Shown here piece after piece: positions 29,266 through 37,198 of a DNA stretch of 64,000 nt (position 1 is the stretch's first letter; the number at the start of each line of letters is the position of its first letter). The stretch spans positions 2,480,001 through 2,544,000 of the forward strand of contig NZ_AP024237.1 of NCBI RefSeq assembly GCF_016592155.1, written 5' to 3'. Made by a program: the position numbers and the translations under genes. The notes under the pieces were generated by a model. The model had not been told where the DNA came from. It made no database searches and saw nothing but the letters and a program-made list of their open reading frames with translations. The DNA is from Mycobacterium heckeshornense (GTDB lineage Bacteria > Actinomycetota > Actinomycetes > Mycobacteriales > Mycobacteriaceae).

Positions 29266-29862
29266 GTGAGTCCCGCCACAAATTTTGGTGGTCTGGCGAT
29301 GGTGTTGTTAATGTCCCGGCGCATGTTTGTTTTAGCTACGCTGATGTCATTTATTCAGCAGGTGTCGGGTACTCCGTATGTCGCGGGCGGAGACTCACCT
29401 GCCGGTACCGACTGTTCTGGACTGGCTTCGTGGGTAGCGAATATGGCCACCGATAGACCGGTTTTCGGAAGTAGGTTCAACACCGGAAACGAGGAATCCG
29501 CGCTGCTAGCTCGCGGCTTTAAGTATGGAACTGCTCCCGGCGCTTTGGTGATTGGGTGGAATGGCAGCCACACCGCGGTCACACTGCCGGATGGGACTGC
29601 GGTGTCCAGCGGTGAAGGCGGTGGCGTGAAAATCGGCGGTGGGGGCGCGTATCAGCCGCAATTCACCCATCACATGTTTCTGCCGGTGGCAGCCGAGCCG
29701 GCAGAAGACGCCCCCGCACCCGAACAAGCAGCCATTCTGGTCGATGTCGTGGAACCTGAAGCTCCTGTCGCTGATTCAACATCTGATGGCGCAATCAGCT
29801 CGGAATTTCCTGTGCCAGAGCCTGATCCGGCACCAGTACAGGACGATGCCGCGGGCAGCTAG
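29266..29862 (+). CDS. NlpC/P60-like cysteine peptidase (peptidoglycan hydrolase type)
   Basis: 198 residues from GTG 29266, with AGAGAAG upstream. A peptidase core spans about 30-140: G-T-P-Y-V-A-G-G-D-S-P-A-G-T-D-C-S-G-L-A has the predicted catalytic Cys at 50 and G-S-H-T-A-V has the predicted His at 102. This pattern is seen in mycobacterial NlpC/P60-like enzymes and mycobacteriophage lysin or tail-tip peptidases. The C-terminal ~55 residues are Pro/Ala/Glu-rich and disordered. No clear cleavable signal; the N-terminal hydrophobic stretch is short. Lower GC than neighbours, and next to an AT-rich spacer, suggests horizontal, possibly phage, origin. Confidence 0.75.
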   Translation: MSPATNFGGLAMVLLMSRRMFVLATLMSFIQQVSGTPYVAGGDSPAGTDCSGLASWVANMATDRPVFGSRFNTGNEESALLARGFKYGTAPGALVIGWNGSHTAVTLPDGTAVSSGEGGGVKIGGGGAYQPQFTHHMFLPVAAEPAEDAPAPEQAAILVDVVEPEAPVADSTSDGAISSEFPVPEPDPAPVQDDAAGS

Positions 29863-30659
29863 TTGAGAGTCACCTGGTCGCCGATGTGAATGACGCCTTC
29901 CGTCAGCACCGAAAGGTACACCCCGGCGCAGGGCAACGTCGCCGATGCAGGTGCTGCCAAGCGGTTTTCGGCTATCAACGTGCGCAGCGCCTGGGGGGCT
30001 GACGGTAACGGACCATGTTCCAAAGTGGGCACTGCACAACGTGATGTGGGTTTGAGAACACGTAACCGGGTCTCCCTCACGGCAAGCTCTCTGCCCACCC
30101 ATTGGTTTTCGGCGTAGGGCGGATAGCCCGGTGGTGTGGCGATCACCAGATTCGGCCGGTAACGTAGCGCAGCAACTCCGACGCGCTCGATGGTGGCGGT
30201 CGTGATCGCGTGCAACGGGGCGAGGTCGGTAAACGAATCGCCCGGTGTTGCCCCGGCAATCTCGACGATGCGGGCCTCGACCTCGGCGTCCACACCTAGA
30301 TCGAGCACCTTCTCCGGGTCGGGCCGCTCCAAGGTAGCGCTTCGGGGGCGGCCGCTGATCAGTCGGACCGCGCGCCCCAACAACCCGGAAAGCAGGTCAT
30401 CGACGCCGGGGTCGTCGGCGGCCACACTGGCTGCGCCGGGCGGCGTAATGCGTACACCCCCGGTGTCCCAGCTGGCGGAGAACTGCAAGAGCTGACGCCA
30501 CAACCGGGGCTGCTTGGCGCTGGCGATCCGCCCAGTCACGGCGTCGACCAGCGCTAGCCGGCGGTCCCCGTCCGCGCCACATTCGTCGACGAACACGCTG
30601 GCAAGGCTTTCGCCGAGCATCGACTTCACCGGGTAGCGGTACAGCATGTGCACTTCCAT
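29859..30659 (-). CDS. MOSC domain protein
   Basis: 266 residues from ATG 30659 (M-E-V-H-M-L-Y-R-Y-P-V-K-S-M); the frame continues to a GTG at 30698. An N-terminal MOSC beta-barrel domain carries the Y-P-V-K-S motif. The C-terminal MOSC domain has R-P-N-L-V-I and a single conserved Cys in S-R-C-A-V-P-T. The family handles sulfur or molybdenum-cofactor chemistry, as in YiiM/mARC-type proteins. Its 3' end overlaps the convergent peptidase gene by 4 bp. Confidence 0.88.
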   Translation of the reverse strand: MEVHMLYRYPVKSMLGESLASVFVDECGADGDRRLALVDAVTGRIASAKQPRLWRQLLQFSASWDTGGVRITPPGAASVAADDPGVDDLLSGLLGRAVRLISGRPRSATLERPDPEKVLDLGVDAEVEARIVEIAGATPGDSFTDLAPLHAITTATIERVGVAALRYRPNLVIATPPGYPPYAENQWVGRELAVRETRLRVLKPTSRCAVPTLEHGPLPSAPQALRTLIAENRLAAPASATLPCAGVYLSVLTEGVIHIGDQVTLN

Positions 30660-30811
30660 CCGCACCGGACCCTCGGGGTGTGGGCCGCGCGTCGTCACGG
30701 TTCACAGTATGCGCGTTCTCCGACCCGGTCTGCCGACCACATTCAGCCCGAATTCGCGACGTGACGGGTGGCACGCGGTCATACTCAAGACCATTCCGGG
30801 GAGGAGGCGCC

Positions 30812-32290
30812 ATGCCGACGCCGGCGCTCAGTTTGGCCCAGCAGATGCTGCGACGCCGGCCGGTGAGCGGCGCACCGGTCGCCCCCGGCGCCTCGGATCA
30901 CCTGCGACGAAGTCTGGGGACCTTCCAGCTGACGATGTTCGGCGTCGGGTCGACGGTCGGCACCGGCATCTTCGTTATTCTCTCGGTGTCAGTACCGCAA
31001 GCCGGTCCGGCAGTGGTCCTTTCGTTCGTCCTCGCTGGAATCGCGGCGGGCCTCACCGCGATCTGCTACGCCGAGCTGGCATCGGCGGTTCCAGTGTCGG
31101 GATCGGCCTACTCGTACTCCTATGCGATCCTCGGCGAGTTCGCCGCGGTGGGAGTCGCGGCATGCCTGCTGCTGGAGTATGGCGTCTCAACTGCCGCCGT
31201 GGCCGTCGGATGGAGCCAGTACTTGAACAAATTGTTCAGCAACATCTTTGGATTTCGGCTGCCGCAGGCGATTTCCGCGGCGCCGTGGGATTCCGATCCT
31301 GGGGTGGTCAACTTGCCGGCCATCGTCTTGGTCGCGATGTGTGCGGCGCTGCTGATCCGCGGCGTCAGCGAATCCGCCAAAGCCAACGCCGTCATGGTGT
31401 TGATCAAGCTCGGCGTGCTGCTGATGTTCGCTGCGATCGCGTTCAGCGCTTTCAAAACGGAACGCTTCGCCGACTTCGCACCGTTTGGTGTCTCAGGCAT
31501 CAGCTTGGCTGCCGGCACGATCTTCTTTACCTACATCGGTCTTGACGCCGTCTCCACTGCCGGTGACGAAGTCAAAGATCCGCAGCACACCATGCCGCGG
31601 GCGATCATCGCGGCCATGTTGATCGTGACGGGTTTCTATGTGCTTGTCGCGGTGGCCGCGATCGGCGGGCAACCGTGGCAGGCCTTCAAGGGTCAAGAGG
31701 CGGACCTCGCGGCAATCTTGGAGCACATCAGCGGAAATGTCTTCGGCAGCACAATTTTGGCTGTCGGCGCGGTGATCTCGATCTTCTCCGTCACTCTTGT
31801 GACGATTTACGGCCAGACACGCATCCTTTACGCGGTGGGACGTGACGGGCTGCTGCCGACGACGTTCGCAAAGGTCAATCCGCGCATGATGACACCGGTC
31901 AGCAACACCTTGATCGTCGCGGCCGTTTTGGCAATGTTGGCTGGCCTGGTGCCACTGGAGAACCTGGCAGAAATAGTGTCCATTGGCACCTTGACCGCGT
32001 TCATCGTGGTGTCGGTGGGAGTGATCATCCTGCGCGTCCGCGCGCCGGACTTGCCCCGCGGTTTCAGGGTGCCCGGGTACCCGATCACGCCGATCTTGTC
32101 AGTGGCGTCGTGCGTTTATATCTTGTCGGGCCTGCACTGGTACACCTGGATCGGGTTCAGCGTGTGGTTGGTGGTCGCGCTGATCTTCTATCTGCTGTGG
32201 GGTCGCCGGCACAGCGCACTCAATGACGACATCAACGACGAAATCGCAACCGTACTACCTGTTGAGGACATCGCGACGCCGAATAGCTGA
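30812..32290 (+). CDS. APC-superfamily amino-acid permease
   Basis: 492 residues from ATG 30812, preceded by GGGGAGGAGG. About 12-14 membrane helices. The first has F-G-V-G-S-T-V-G-T-G-I-F-V-I, the APC substrate-binding G-x-G-x-G signature. F-F-T-Y-I-G-L-D-A-V-S-T-A-G-D-E-V-K-D-P lies in the TM6 region. Architecture fits the cationic amino-acid transporter-like group. Substrate not determinable. Confidence 0.92.
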   Translation: MPTPALSLAQQMLRRRPVSGAPVAPGASDHLRRSLGTFQLTMFGVGSTVGTGIFVILSVSVPQAGPAVVLSFVLAGIAAGLTAICYAELASAVPVSGSAYSYSYAILGEFAAVGVAACLLLEYGVSTAAVAVGWSQYLNKLFSNIFGFRLPQAISAAPWDSDPGVVNLPAIVLVAMCAALLIRGVSESAKANAVMVLIKLGVLLMFAAIAFSAFKTERFADFAPFGVSGISLAAGTIFFTYIGLDAVSTAGDEVKDPQHTMPRAIIAAMLIVTGFYVLVAVAAIGGQPWQAFKGQEADLAAILEHISGNVFGSTILAVGAVISIFSVTLVTIYGQTRILYAVGRDGLLPTTFAKVNPRMMTPVSNTLIVAAVLAMLAGLVPLENLAEIVSIGTLTAFIVVSVGVIILRVRAPDLPRGFRVPGYPITPILSVASCVYILSGLHWYTWIGFSVWLVVALIFYLLWGRRHSALNDDINDEIATVLPVEDIATPNS

Positions 32291-32438
32291 TCGGTCGGCG
32301 GCGTCGAGTGATCGATGCCTGATGGCAGTCCCGAAAATGTGCTCTGCCGTGGCGTCCGCCGTGTCCTTCGGGGAGCGGGTCGCCTGCGCGGTCGAGCAAA
32401 CTCCTGCGGCGGCACCTTGTTGGTGGGACCATTTGCTG

Positions 32439-33113
32439 ATGGACGACCAGGAGGACCCCGAGAAGCGCATCGCCGAGCTGGAACGGCAGCTGGCCGAGCA
32501 GACGCGCGCCGCCGAACTCGGTAGTCAACAGATCTCGGTGTCCAGAAGCGACGAGACGCCCCGGACGCCACCCGTAGCGCCCACTCCGGCGTCACCAACG
32601 CCAGACAGCAGCGCAGGTTTCCCGCGATGGCGACGCAGCGGCCCGCTGCCCCGGTGGCGCTTGGTTTGGATATTGGTGGCCTTCTGGGTGGTCATGATCG
32701 CGGTGGGAAATGGTGTGAGTCGGATTTTCACGCACGTGAGCCACTATTCTTCTCCCCCCTCGTCCTCAACGATGCTTCCGTTAACCGGTGGGCCCAGCGC
32801 CTCGTCTGTTGCGCCGCAGCCCTTTCCGAGCGAGCTGACGGTCGGGCGCGGTGGGGTGCTCAGCCTCGGCGGTAACGGAAGATCGCAAACCGTCTCATGC
32901 AACGACGGCACGCTGAATCTGTCCGGCAACAACAACACATTCACGGTCACCGGTCACTGTCTTAGGCTACAAGTTTCAGGCAACTACACCCATGTAACGA
33001 TCGACAGTGCCGACACGATCGACGCCGGCGGCATCTACACTGTGACGATTTATCATTCGGGCACGCCGACGATCAACAAGTCGGGGATCGATGTTACCGT
33101 CAGCCAGGGCTGA
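32439..33113 (+). CDS. DUF3060-like membrane-anchored protein
   Basis: 224 residues from ATG 32439. An N-terminal acidic coiled-coil-like helix (D-P-E-K-R-I-A-E-L-E-R-Q-L-A-E-Q) is followed by a Pro-rich linker. One membrane helix (V-W-I-L-V-A-F-W-V-V-M-I-A-V-G) near residue 80 comes next. The exported C-terminal domain has repeating beta strands (N-L-S-G-N-N-N-T-F-T-V-T-G-H-C, V-S-G-N-Y-T-H-V-T-I-D-S-A-D), as in mycobacterial DUF3060 proteins. Function unknown. Confidence 0.8.
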   Translation: MDDQEDPEKRIAELERQLAEQTRAAELGSQQISVSRSDETPRTPPVAPTPASPTPDSSAGFPRWRRSGPLPRWRLVWILVAFWVVMIAVGNGVSRIFTHVSHYSSPPSSSTMLPLTGGPSASSVAPQPFPSELTVGRGGVLSLGGNGRSQTVSCNDGTLNLSGNNNTFTVTGHCLRLQVSGNYTHVTIDSADTIDAGGIYTVTIYHSGTPTINKSGIDVTVSQG

Positions 33114-33236
33114 CCGGGCGGTGAGTGTCTCGGTTGGCACAGCGGTAACCACAGTGAAACCGCCTGATTGCCGGGTGCGGCGTGTCATCCGGCCCTGTGG
33201 TCCCGTTCTGCCCTGTAAGCCAGGCGTTTTCAGCGT

Positions 33237-33653
33237 CTAGTCTGTCTTCTGCCACGGCTGACAGCTGTGCGTCAGAAACGCCGCGTCACCCGGCTGGAGC
33301 GCCACTACCTGAGGGCCGGTGCTGATGTTGTTGTCGATGATGTCGGTCGGATTGAGGCTGTTCAGCCTGGCCCAATAGCAATCGGACTCTCCTTCACTGC
33401 TCCGCCCGGCCGAGCGGTAGGTGCCCAGCACGATATCGGTACCCACTCGATATGTGCCGTCGGTTTCCATGACCGTTTTTGGGATCGGTGTCGCCGGTGG
33501 TGTGTAGGTCACCGTTACGGTTTTGGTGATCACCGGCTGCACCGTCGACGTCACCGTGGCAGCTAGCTCGCTCGACCGCACGCAACCTGAGAGAAGTATC
33601 GCCGTTGCCGCAATGACGGTGTTCTTCCCGGGCACTGAAGGAGGGTAAAGCAC
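33237..33653 (-). CDS. Putative lipoprotein
   Basis: 138 residues. The N-terminal signal ends in a lipobox L-L-S-G-C, so lipidation at Cys24 is predicted. A Thr/Val/Pro-rich spacer precedes a C-terminal domain D-G-T-Y-R-V-G-T-D-I-V-L-G-T-Y-R-S with two Cys that may pair. The G-T-Y-R repeat is common in actinobacterial secreted proteins of unknown function. Start uncertain: GTG 33653 or GTG 33635. Confidence 0.75.
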   Translation of the reverse strand: MLYPPSVPGKNTVIAATAILLSGCVRSSELAATVTSTVQPVITKTVTVTYTPPATPIPKTVMETDGTYRVGTDIVLGTYRSAGRSSEGESDCYWARLNSLNPTDIIDNNISTGPQVVALQPGDAAFLTHSCQPWQKTD

Positions 33654-33706
33654 AGAAGCGCCGTCATGACACCGTTTTCAGGTGAAGCCGAAACGACCCG
33701 TCGCGG

Positions 33707-34330
33707 TTGCTGAGCGCACAGCCGCGACACGCAATAGTTAAAACTGCAGGGCTGAAGCTTTCGCGGGGCGGCATACGCCCACCTGTCGTCCACAGCGCGT
33801 TACGGTGGATCGCCATGCTGGTCTTGGCCGCGTCCACGGGTCTCGGTCAGTCGGATTGCGAGCGAATCGTCACCGGTGCGCTGGCTCAGCCCGTCCTGGC
33901 TGTCACGAGCCTGGCCTACGCCGTCGCCGGGATGACCGTGCTGTGCTGGGCCGCGCGGGTCAGGGCGCCGCTGGCCGGGGCCGCCGGAGCTGCGCTTGTG
34001 GTGGTCGGGGCGGGCAGCTTCGCCTACCACGGGCCCCAACCGTCGTGGGCGAAGGTCGCCCATGACTGGTCGATCGCCGCCGCAGGAGCGGTGTACGCCG
34101 TGGGCCTGACCCGAAGCCGGCCACGGTGGTCGGCGTGGACAGGACCGGCCGGGGTCTTCACGCTAGGGCTGGCCGCCTATGTCGCCGGGCGTTCCAGGTC
34201 GCCGCTATGCCGGCCGGACAGCCTGTGGCAGTTCCACGGCGTCTGGCATGTGCTCTCCGCCGCTGCCGCGGCTTGGGCCGCACCGGCGCTGGCGCCGGAC
34301 CCGCGGGTTGGCGTCCGCTGGCGCAGGTAG
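33707..34330 (+). CDS. Membrane protein with CREST-superfamily metal-hydrolase motifs
   Basis: 207 residues from TTG 33707 (ATG 33815 is an alternative). About six membrane helices. It carries S104-x3-H108 (G-S-F-A-Y-H), D120 (A-H-D-W-S), and H177-x3-H181 (F-H-G-V-W-H). That is the S/H, D, HxxxH set of alkaline ceramidase, PAQR and Per1-type (CREST) hydrolases that bind zinc. Lipid amidase or hydrolase activity is an inference. It is the last chromosomal gene before the integrated element; its stop lies 33 bp from the left attachment repeat. Confidence 0.7.
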   Translation: MLSAQPRHAIVKTAGLKLSRGGIRPPVVHSALRWIAMLVLAASTGLGQSDCERIVTGALAQPVLAVTSLAYAVAGMTVLCWAARVRAPLAGAAGAALVVVGAGSFAYHGPQPSWAKVAHDWSIAAAGAVYAVGLTRSRPRWSAWTGPAGVFTLGLAAYVAGRSRSPLCRPDSLWQFHGVWHVLSAAAAAWAAPALAPDPRVGVRWRR

Positions 34331-34362
34331 CCGGCGGCACGTTGCAGTCGCACCTGACCTGC

Positions 34363-34405
34363 GTCGGGCTGACAGGATTTGAACCTGCGACCACTTGACC
34401 CCCAG
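34363..34405. repeat. attL: displaced 3' end of tRNA-Pro
   Basis: 43 bp identical to 46745-46787, beginning GTCGGGCTGACAGG and ending TTGACCCCCAG. It covers the tRNA 3' half up to the anticodon loop. After the core the sequence continues GTACCGG, not the tRNA 5' half, so it is not a functional tRNA gene. Confidence 0.9.
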
Positions 34406-34508
34406 GTACCGGCAGGGCCTTCGCCGGCCTTCGCTCACTACCTATTTGTGCAGGTGGAGGGAGTTTGGCGGTGTGGGCGAAGGCGGGCGAAAACCCCCAA
34501 AATGAGCC

Positions 34509-34532
34509 GCGTTGCCATCCGCGTTGCCATCC
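34509..34532. repeat. Tandem 12-bp repeats, candidate integrase arm-type sites (left)
   Basis: Two perfect direct copies of GCGTTGCCATCC, about 104 bp inside attL. Two near-identical copies occur at 46651-46673 near attR, in the same orientation. Placement on both sides of the core is as expected for the arm sites of a tyrosine integrase. Confidence 0.55.
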
Positions 34533-34543
34533 ACGCGGTCGCG

Positions 34544-35240
34544 TCACTGGATCTTGTCGTGCTTCGCCAAATTGTGCCGCGCACACATCAACTGGATGTT
34601 CTGGGCTACGAGCGAGGAGCCGCCGCGCGAGTACGGGATGATGTGGTCGAAGTGCAAGTTGTCGGTGCTTCCGCACTCGACACACTTGCCTTCGTCCCGC
34701 TTCCACACGGCCAGCTTCACGTCCGTTGGAATGAGTCGGTTCTGCTCTAGACGCGGCTCGCGCGAGTCGACAAGCGGCGTCGCATCTGGATCGACCTCGA
34801 GCCGAAATTTGAACACCAATCGCTCGTTGGACTCTTCCCGCCAGCCATCTACAAGCCTGAACGTGCCGTTGAATGTCCAGATGCCGGTGCGCATTTTTTC
34901 GTACACGCGAACGCGCTCCGGCGGCATCCCCAGCTCGCGGTGTTGTGACGCAGCCTGCAGGAATAATCCGTTCTGGGTTAGCGTGCCTCCTGGCCCGCGC
35001 TCAGGCTGGTCGAGCGTCTTCGGGTCCGGACCGCCCCGGGTTTGTGGCCTGTCGTGGCCTTCGTAGATAAGGACACGACCGTCCTCTTCGATTCGATCGT
35101 CGCGAGGTGCGCCAGGCCGGCGGCTCATCAAGATGATGCTGAGCCGGCCGCTGGTGCCGAAGTTCATGCCACGCTTGTAGGTTGACGCCTTCCTCACGGC
35201 ACATGTCCAGGTAGGAAATCACTTCTCCGGGCACAAGCAC
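34544..35240 (-). pseudogene. SRA-like/HNH (McrA-type) modification-dependent endonuclease, frameshifted
   Basis: The C-terminal frame (34544-35197) has an SRA/YDG-like part (R-V-L-I-Y-E-G-H-D, D-P-K-T-L-D-Q-P-E, R-V-R-V-Y-E-K) and a canonical HNH: C-V-E-C, H-F-D-H-I-I-P-Y-S-R-G-G, N-I-Q-L-M-C-A-R-H-N. The upstream N-terminal sequence (P-G-E-V-I-S-Y-L-D-M-C-R-E-E-G-V-N-L-Q) lies in another frame. Removing one base near 35174 joins them as ...N-L-Q-R-G-M-N-F... Such proteins cut DNA carrying modified cytosines (type IV restriction). As assembled, the enzyme is broken unless the C-terminal frame is expressed from the GTG at 35197. It is the outermost cargo gene, ending 139 bp from attL. N-terminal start (GTG 35240) uncertain. 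Confidence 0.7.
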
Positions 35241-35355
35241 ACGCAGGATCGTAAGCGACCGAAGTTGCGCTGACCGCAACCACACGCCGCGGCCGGCACA
35301 CAGTATCGTTGGCCCGGCAATCGCGCTCTGGCATCGTGTTTTGGGTGGTGAAGAA

Positions 35356-36843
35356 GTGAGCGAGTTCAAGAGTGAGATCCGCGATAGTACAATCAACGCG
35401 CTTGAGAATAAGGTGGCCAAAGGAAGCTACAAGAAATACTTGAGTCGACTAGTCCTCAAGCGCGTCCGCGGCTTTACAGACCGCGAAGTGACATTCGATT
35501 TCCCAGTTACTGCATTAGTGGGCCCGAATGGTGGAGGCAAGACTACAATTCTTGGCGCCGCAGGTCTAATTTATCGCGAGGTCCCTCCGAGGCGATTTTT
35601 CGCGAAAAGCGGAAAGTACGACAGCAGCATGAAGGACTGGACTGTCGAGTATCAGTTGATAGATAGGGATATCAATCCAAGGCTACCAGTCCCGCGCACA
35701 GCCAGCTATCTCAAAGCTAAATGGAATCGCACCGCTGTCGAACGAGAAGTGCTAATATTCGGCGTCGAGCGGACGGTTCCAGCCACCGAGCGGCGCGAAT
35801 TAGTTAAAGCGGTCGGGGGAAAGTTCTCAGCTTACAAAGAGTCCGCGTTAACCGAAATAGTCGCGGAGAACGTAGCTCGAATACTAGGAAAGCCTGTCGA
35901 AGGATTTCACCAGCTATTTATTGATCGTTCCGAAAAAATCAGCCTATACGCCGGTCAGACGCATGATGGCGCCGAATACTCCGAGTTTCACTTCGGCGCC
36001 GGTGAGGCGAGCGTCATTCGAATCGTTACGGGCATTGAAAATGCTTCAGAAAACTGTCTAATCCTTATCGAGGAGATCGAGAACGGGCTTCACCCCGTCG
36101 CGACGCAGCGTATGGTCGAGTATCTGATCGAAGTCGCAGACAGGAAGTCATATCAAGTCATCTTCACGACACACTCGAATGATGCTCTCGCTCCACTTCC
36201 GTCACGAGCAATATGGGCCGCATACAATGGAGAGGTTCTCCAAGGAAAATTGGACATCGCGGCCCTTCGCACCATTACTGGGCAGATCGATGCACGATTG
36301 GCAGTCTTTGTGGAGGACACCTATGCCGTGCTATTGATGACCACCGCGCTGAGGTACTTGCCCAAAGTCGAATTGTCCGCTGTCAAGATTCATGGAATGG
36401 GCGGCGCTGGTCCGGCGATCAGCGTTAATGAACAACATAATTTGGATCCCACCTCGACATTTCCGTCTATTTGTGTACTGGATGGCGATAAATCCGCTCA
36501 CGCGGACGCTGAGAAGCGGATTTTCCTGCTTCCTGGGAGTGGCGATCCAGAACAATACATTTTTGATCGTGTGGTCAGCCGTCTCGATGCGGTCGCTGCA
36601 CGTCTTACGGTTTCAATGCAGCTACCTGCTTGCCAGCAAGAGCGCGTGAAGGAGGTCATCAAGTCGAGAATGCTGACGAATCACGATATACATGTGATGT
36701 GGGAGCAAATAGGCGAAGATCTTGACTTTACGGCTGGCCAGATTGTGGCGACGGCGTTTCTGGCCATTTGGGCGCAAGAGTTCCCCGAAGAGATTCACCA
36801 ACTTGTTGCGCCATTTCGCGACCTATTGCCAATGGTGCCTTAA
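35356..36843 (+). CDS. OLD-family ATPase/TOPRIM nuclease (putative anti-phage protein)
   Basis: 495 residues from GTG 35356, with GGGTGG upstream; TTG 35341 is an alternative. An SMC/ABC-type ATPase domain has Walker A G-P-N-G-G-G-K-T about 56-63, F-G-A-G-E-A-S in the signature position, Walker B L-I-L-I-E-E-I-E-N-G about 236 and an H-loop T-T-H-S-N-D. The C-terminal TOPRIM-like part has F-V-E-D-T about 317 and V-L-D-G-D about 375, the metal-binding Glu and DxD positions of OLD nucleases. OLD proteins (P2 Old, GajA of Gabija) protect against phages. No UvrD-type GajB partner is present. Markedly lower GC than the rest of the window, so horizontally acquired cargo. Intact. Confidence 0.82.
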   Translation: MSEFKSEIRDSTINALENKVAKGSYKKYLSRLVLKRVRGFTDREVTFDFPVTALVGPNGGGKTTILGAAGLIYREVPPRRFFAKSGKYDSSMKDWTVEYQLIDRDINPRLPVPRTASYLKAKWNRTAVEREVLIFGVERTVPATERRELVKAVGGKFSAYKESALTEIVAENVARILGKPVEGFHQLFIDRSEKISLYAGQTHDGAEYSEFHFGAGEASVIRIVTGIENASENCLILIEEIENGLHPVATQRMVEYLIEVADRKSYQVIFTTHSNDALAPLPSRAIWAAYNGEVLQGKLDIAALRTITGQIDARLAVFVEDTYAVLLMTTALRYLPKVELSAVKIHGMGGAGPAISVNEQHNLDPTSTFPSICVLDGDKSAHADAEKRIFLLPGSGDPEQYIFDRVVSRLDAVAARLTVSMQLPACQQERVKEVIKSRMLTNHDIHVMWEQIGEDLDFTAGQIVATAFLAIWAQEFPEEIHQLVAPFRDLLPMVP

Positions 36844-36858
36844 CGTTTGCTTGCCAGG

Positions 36859-37013
36859 TCAATACTGTGGATGCCACGGAATTGGCTCGTCCCACGGCTC
36901 GTCGGGCATCGCGAACGCCTCCTGTAGCTCGCGCTGCTTCTCGCCGCCGGGCCACTCGCCACCGCCGGCAACCCAGGCGGTACGGTCGGCCCGCCACTGG
37001 TCATACGCAGCCC
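36859..37013 (-). pseudogene. 3' fragment of the satellite gene after terS, cut by the ISL3 element
   Basis: Reads L-W-R-A-A-Y-D-Q-W-R-A-D-R ... D-E-P-W-D-E-P-I-P-W-H-P-Q-Y-stop on the minus strand. Joined to 40138-40246 across the ISL3 insertion (counting the 8-bp duplication once), it restores an 87-codon open frame. I do not recognise the family; the acidic, Trp/Pro-rich tail is distinctive. Confidence 0.7.
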
Positions 37014-37021
37014 GCCATAGC
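37014..37021. repeat. Left 8-bp target duplication of the ISL3-family element
   Basis: GCCATAGC, repeated at 40138-40145. Eight bp is the usual target duplication length of ISL3 elements. Confidence 0.85.
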
Positions 37022-37045
37022 GGCTCTTCGATTTTGACCGGGCAA

Positions 37046-37198
37046 TCAGCATGACGTCTGGGTTGCGGCCCGCTGTTTGCGGGTGCAGTGAAATCGTATC
37101 CGGCGTGCCGAATTGTCTTGATTCCGGAACCCGCACGCGGCGCGTTTGACCTGTTTGACGAGCCGGTTGTAGCCCTCGGTGCGGGCGTTGGTGATACC
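37046..37198 (-). pseudogene. C-terminal fragment of the ISL3 transposase
   Basis: Reads G-I-T-N-A-R-T-E-G-Y-N-R-L-V-K-Q-V-K-R, then G-F-R-N-Q-D-N-S-A-R-R-I-R-F-H-C-T-R-K-Q and a stop at 37046. This is the conserved end of ISL3 transposases. It is separated from the rest of the gene (38842 onward) by the IS1634-family insertion. Confidence 0.85.

Noticed and set aside
34363..34405. Second tRNA-Pro gene at the left end
   Set aside because: Only the 3' half is present; the 5' half and acceptor partner are missing, so it is the displaced attachment copy.
35001..35420. 139-codon minus-strand ORF as an independent gene
   Set aside because: Its middle encodes the N-terminal part of the SRA/HNH nuclease; the rest is out of frame after the extra base.
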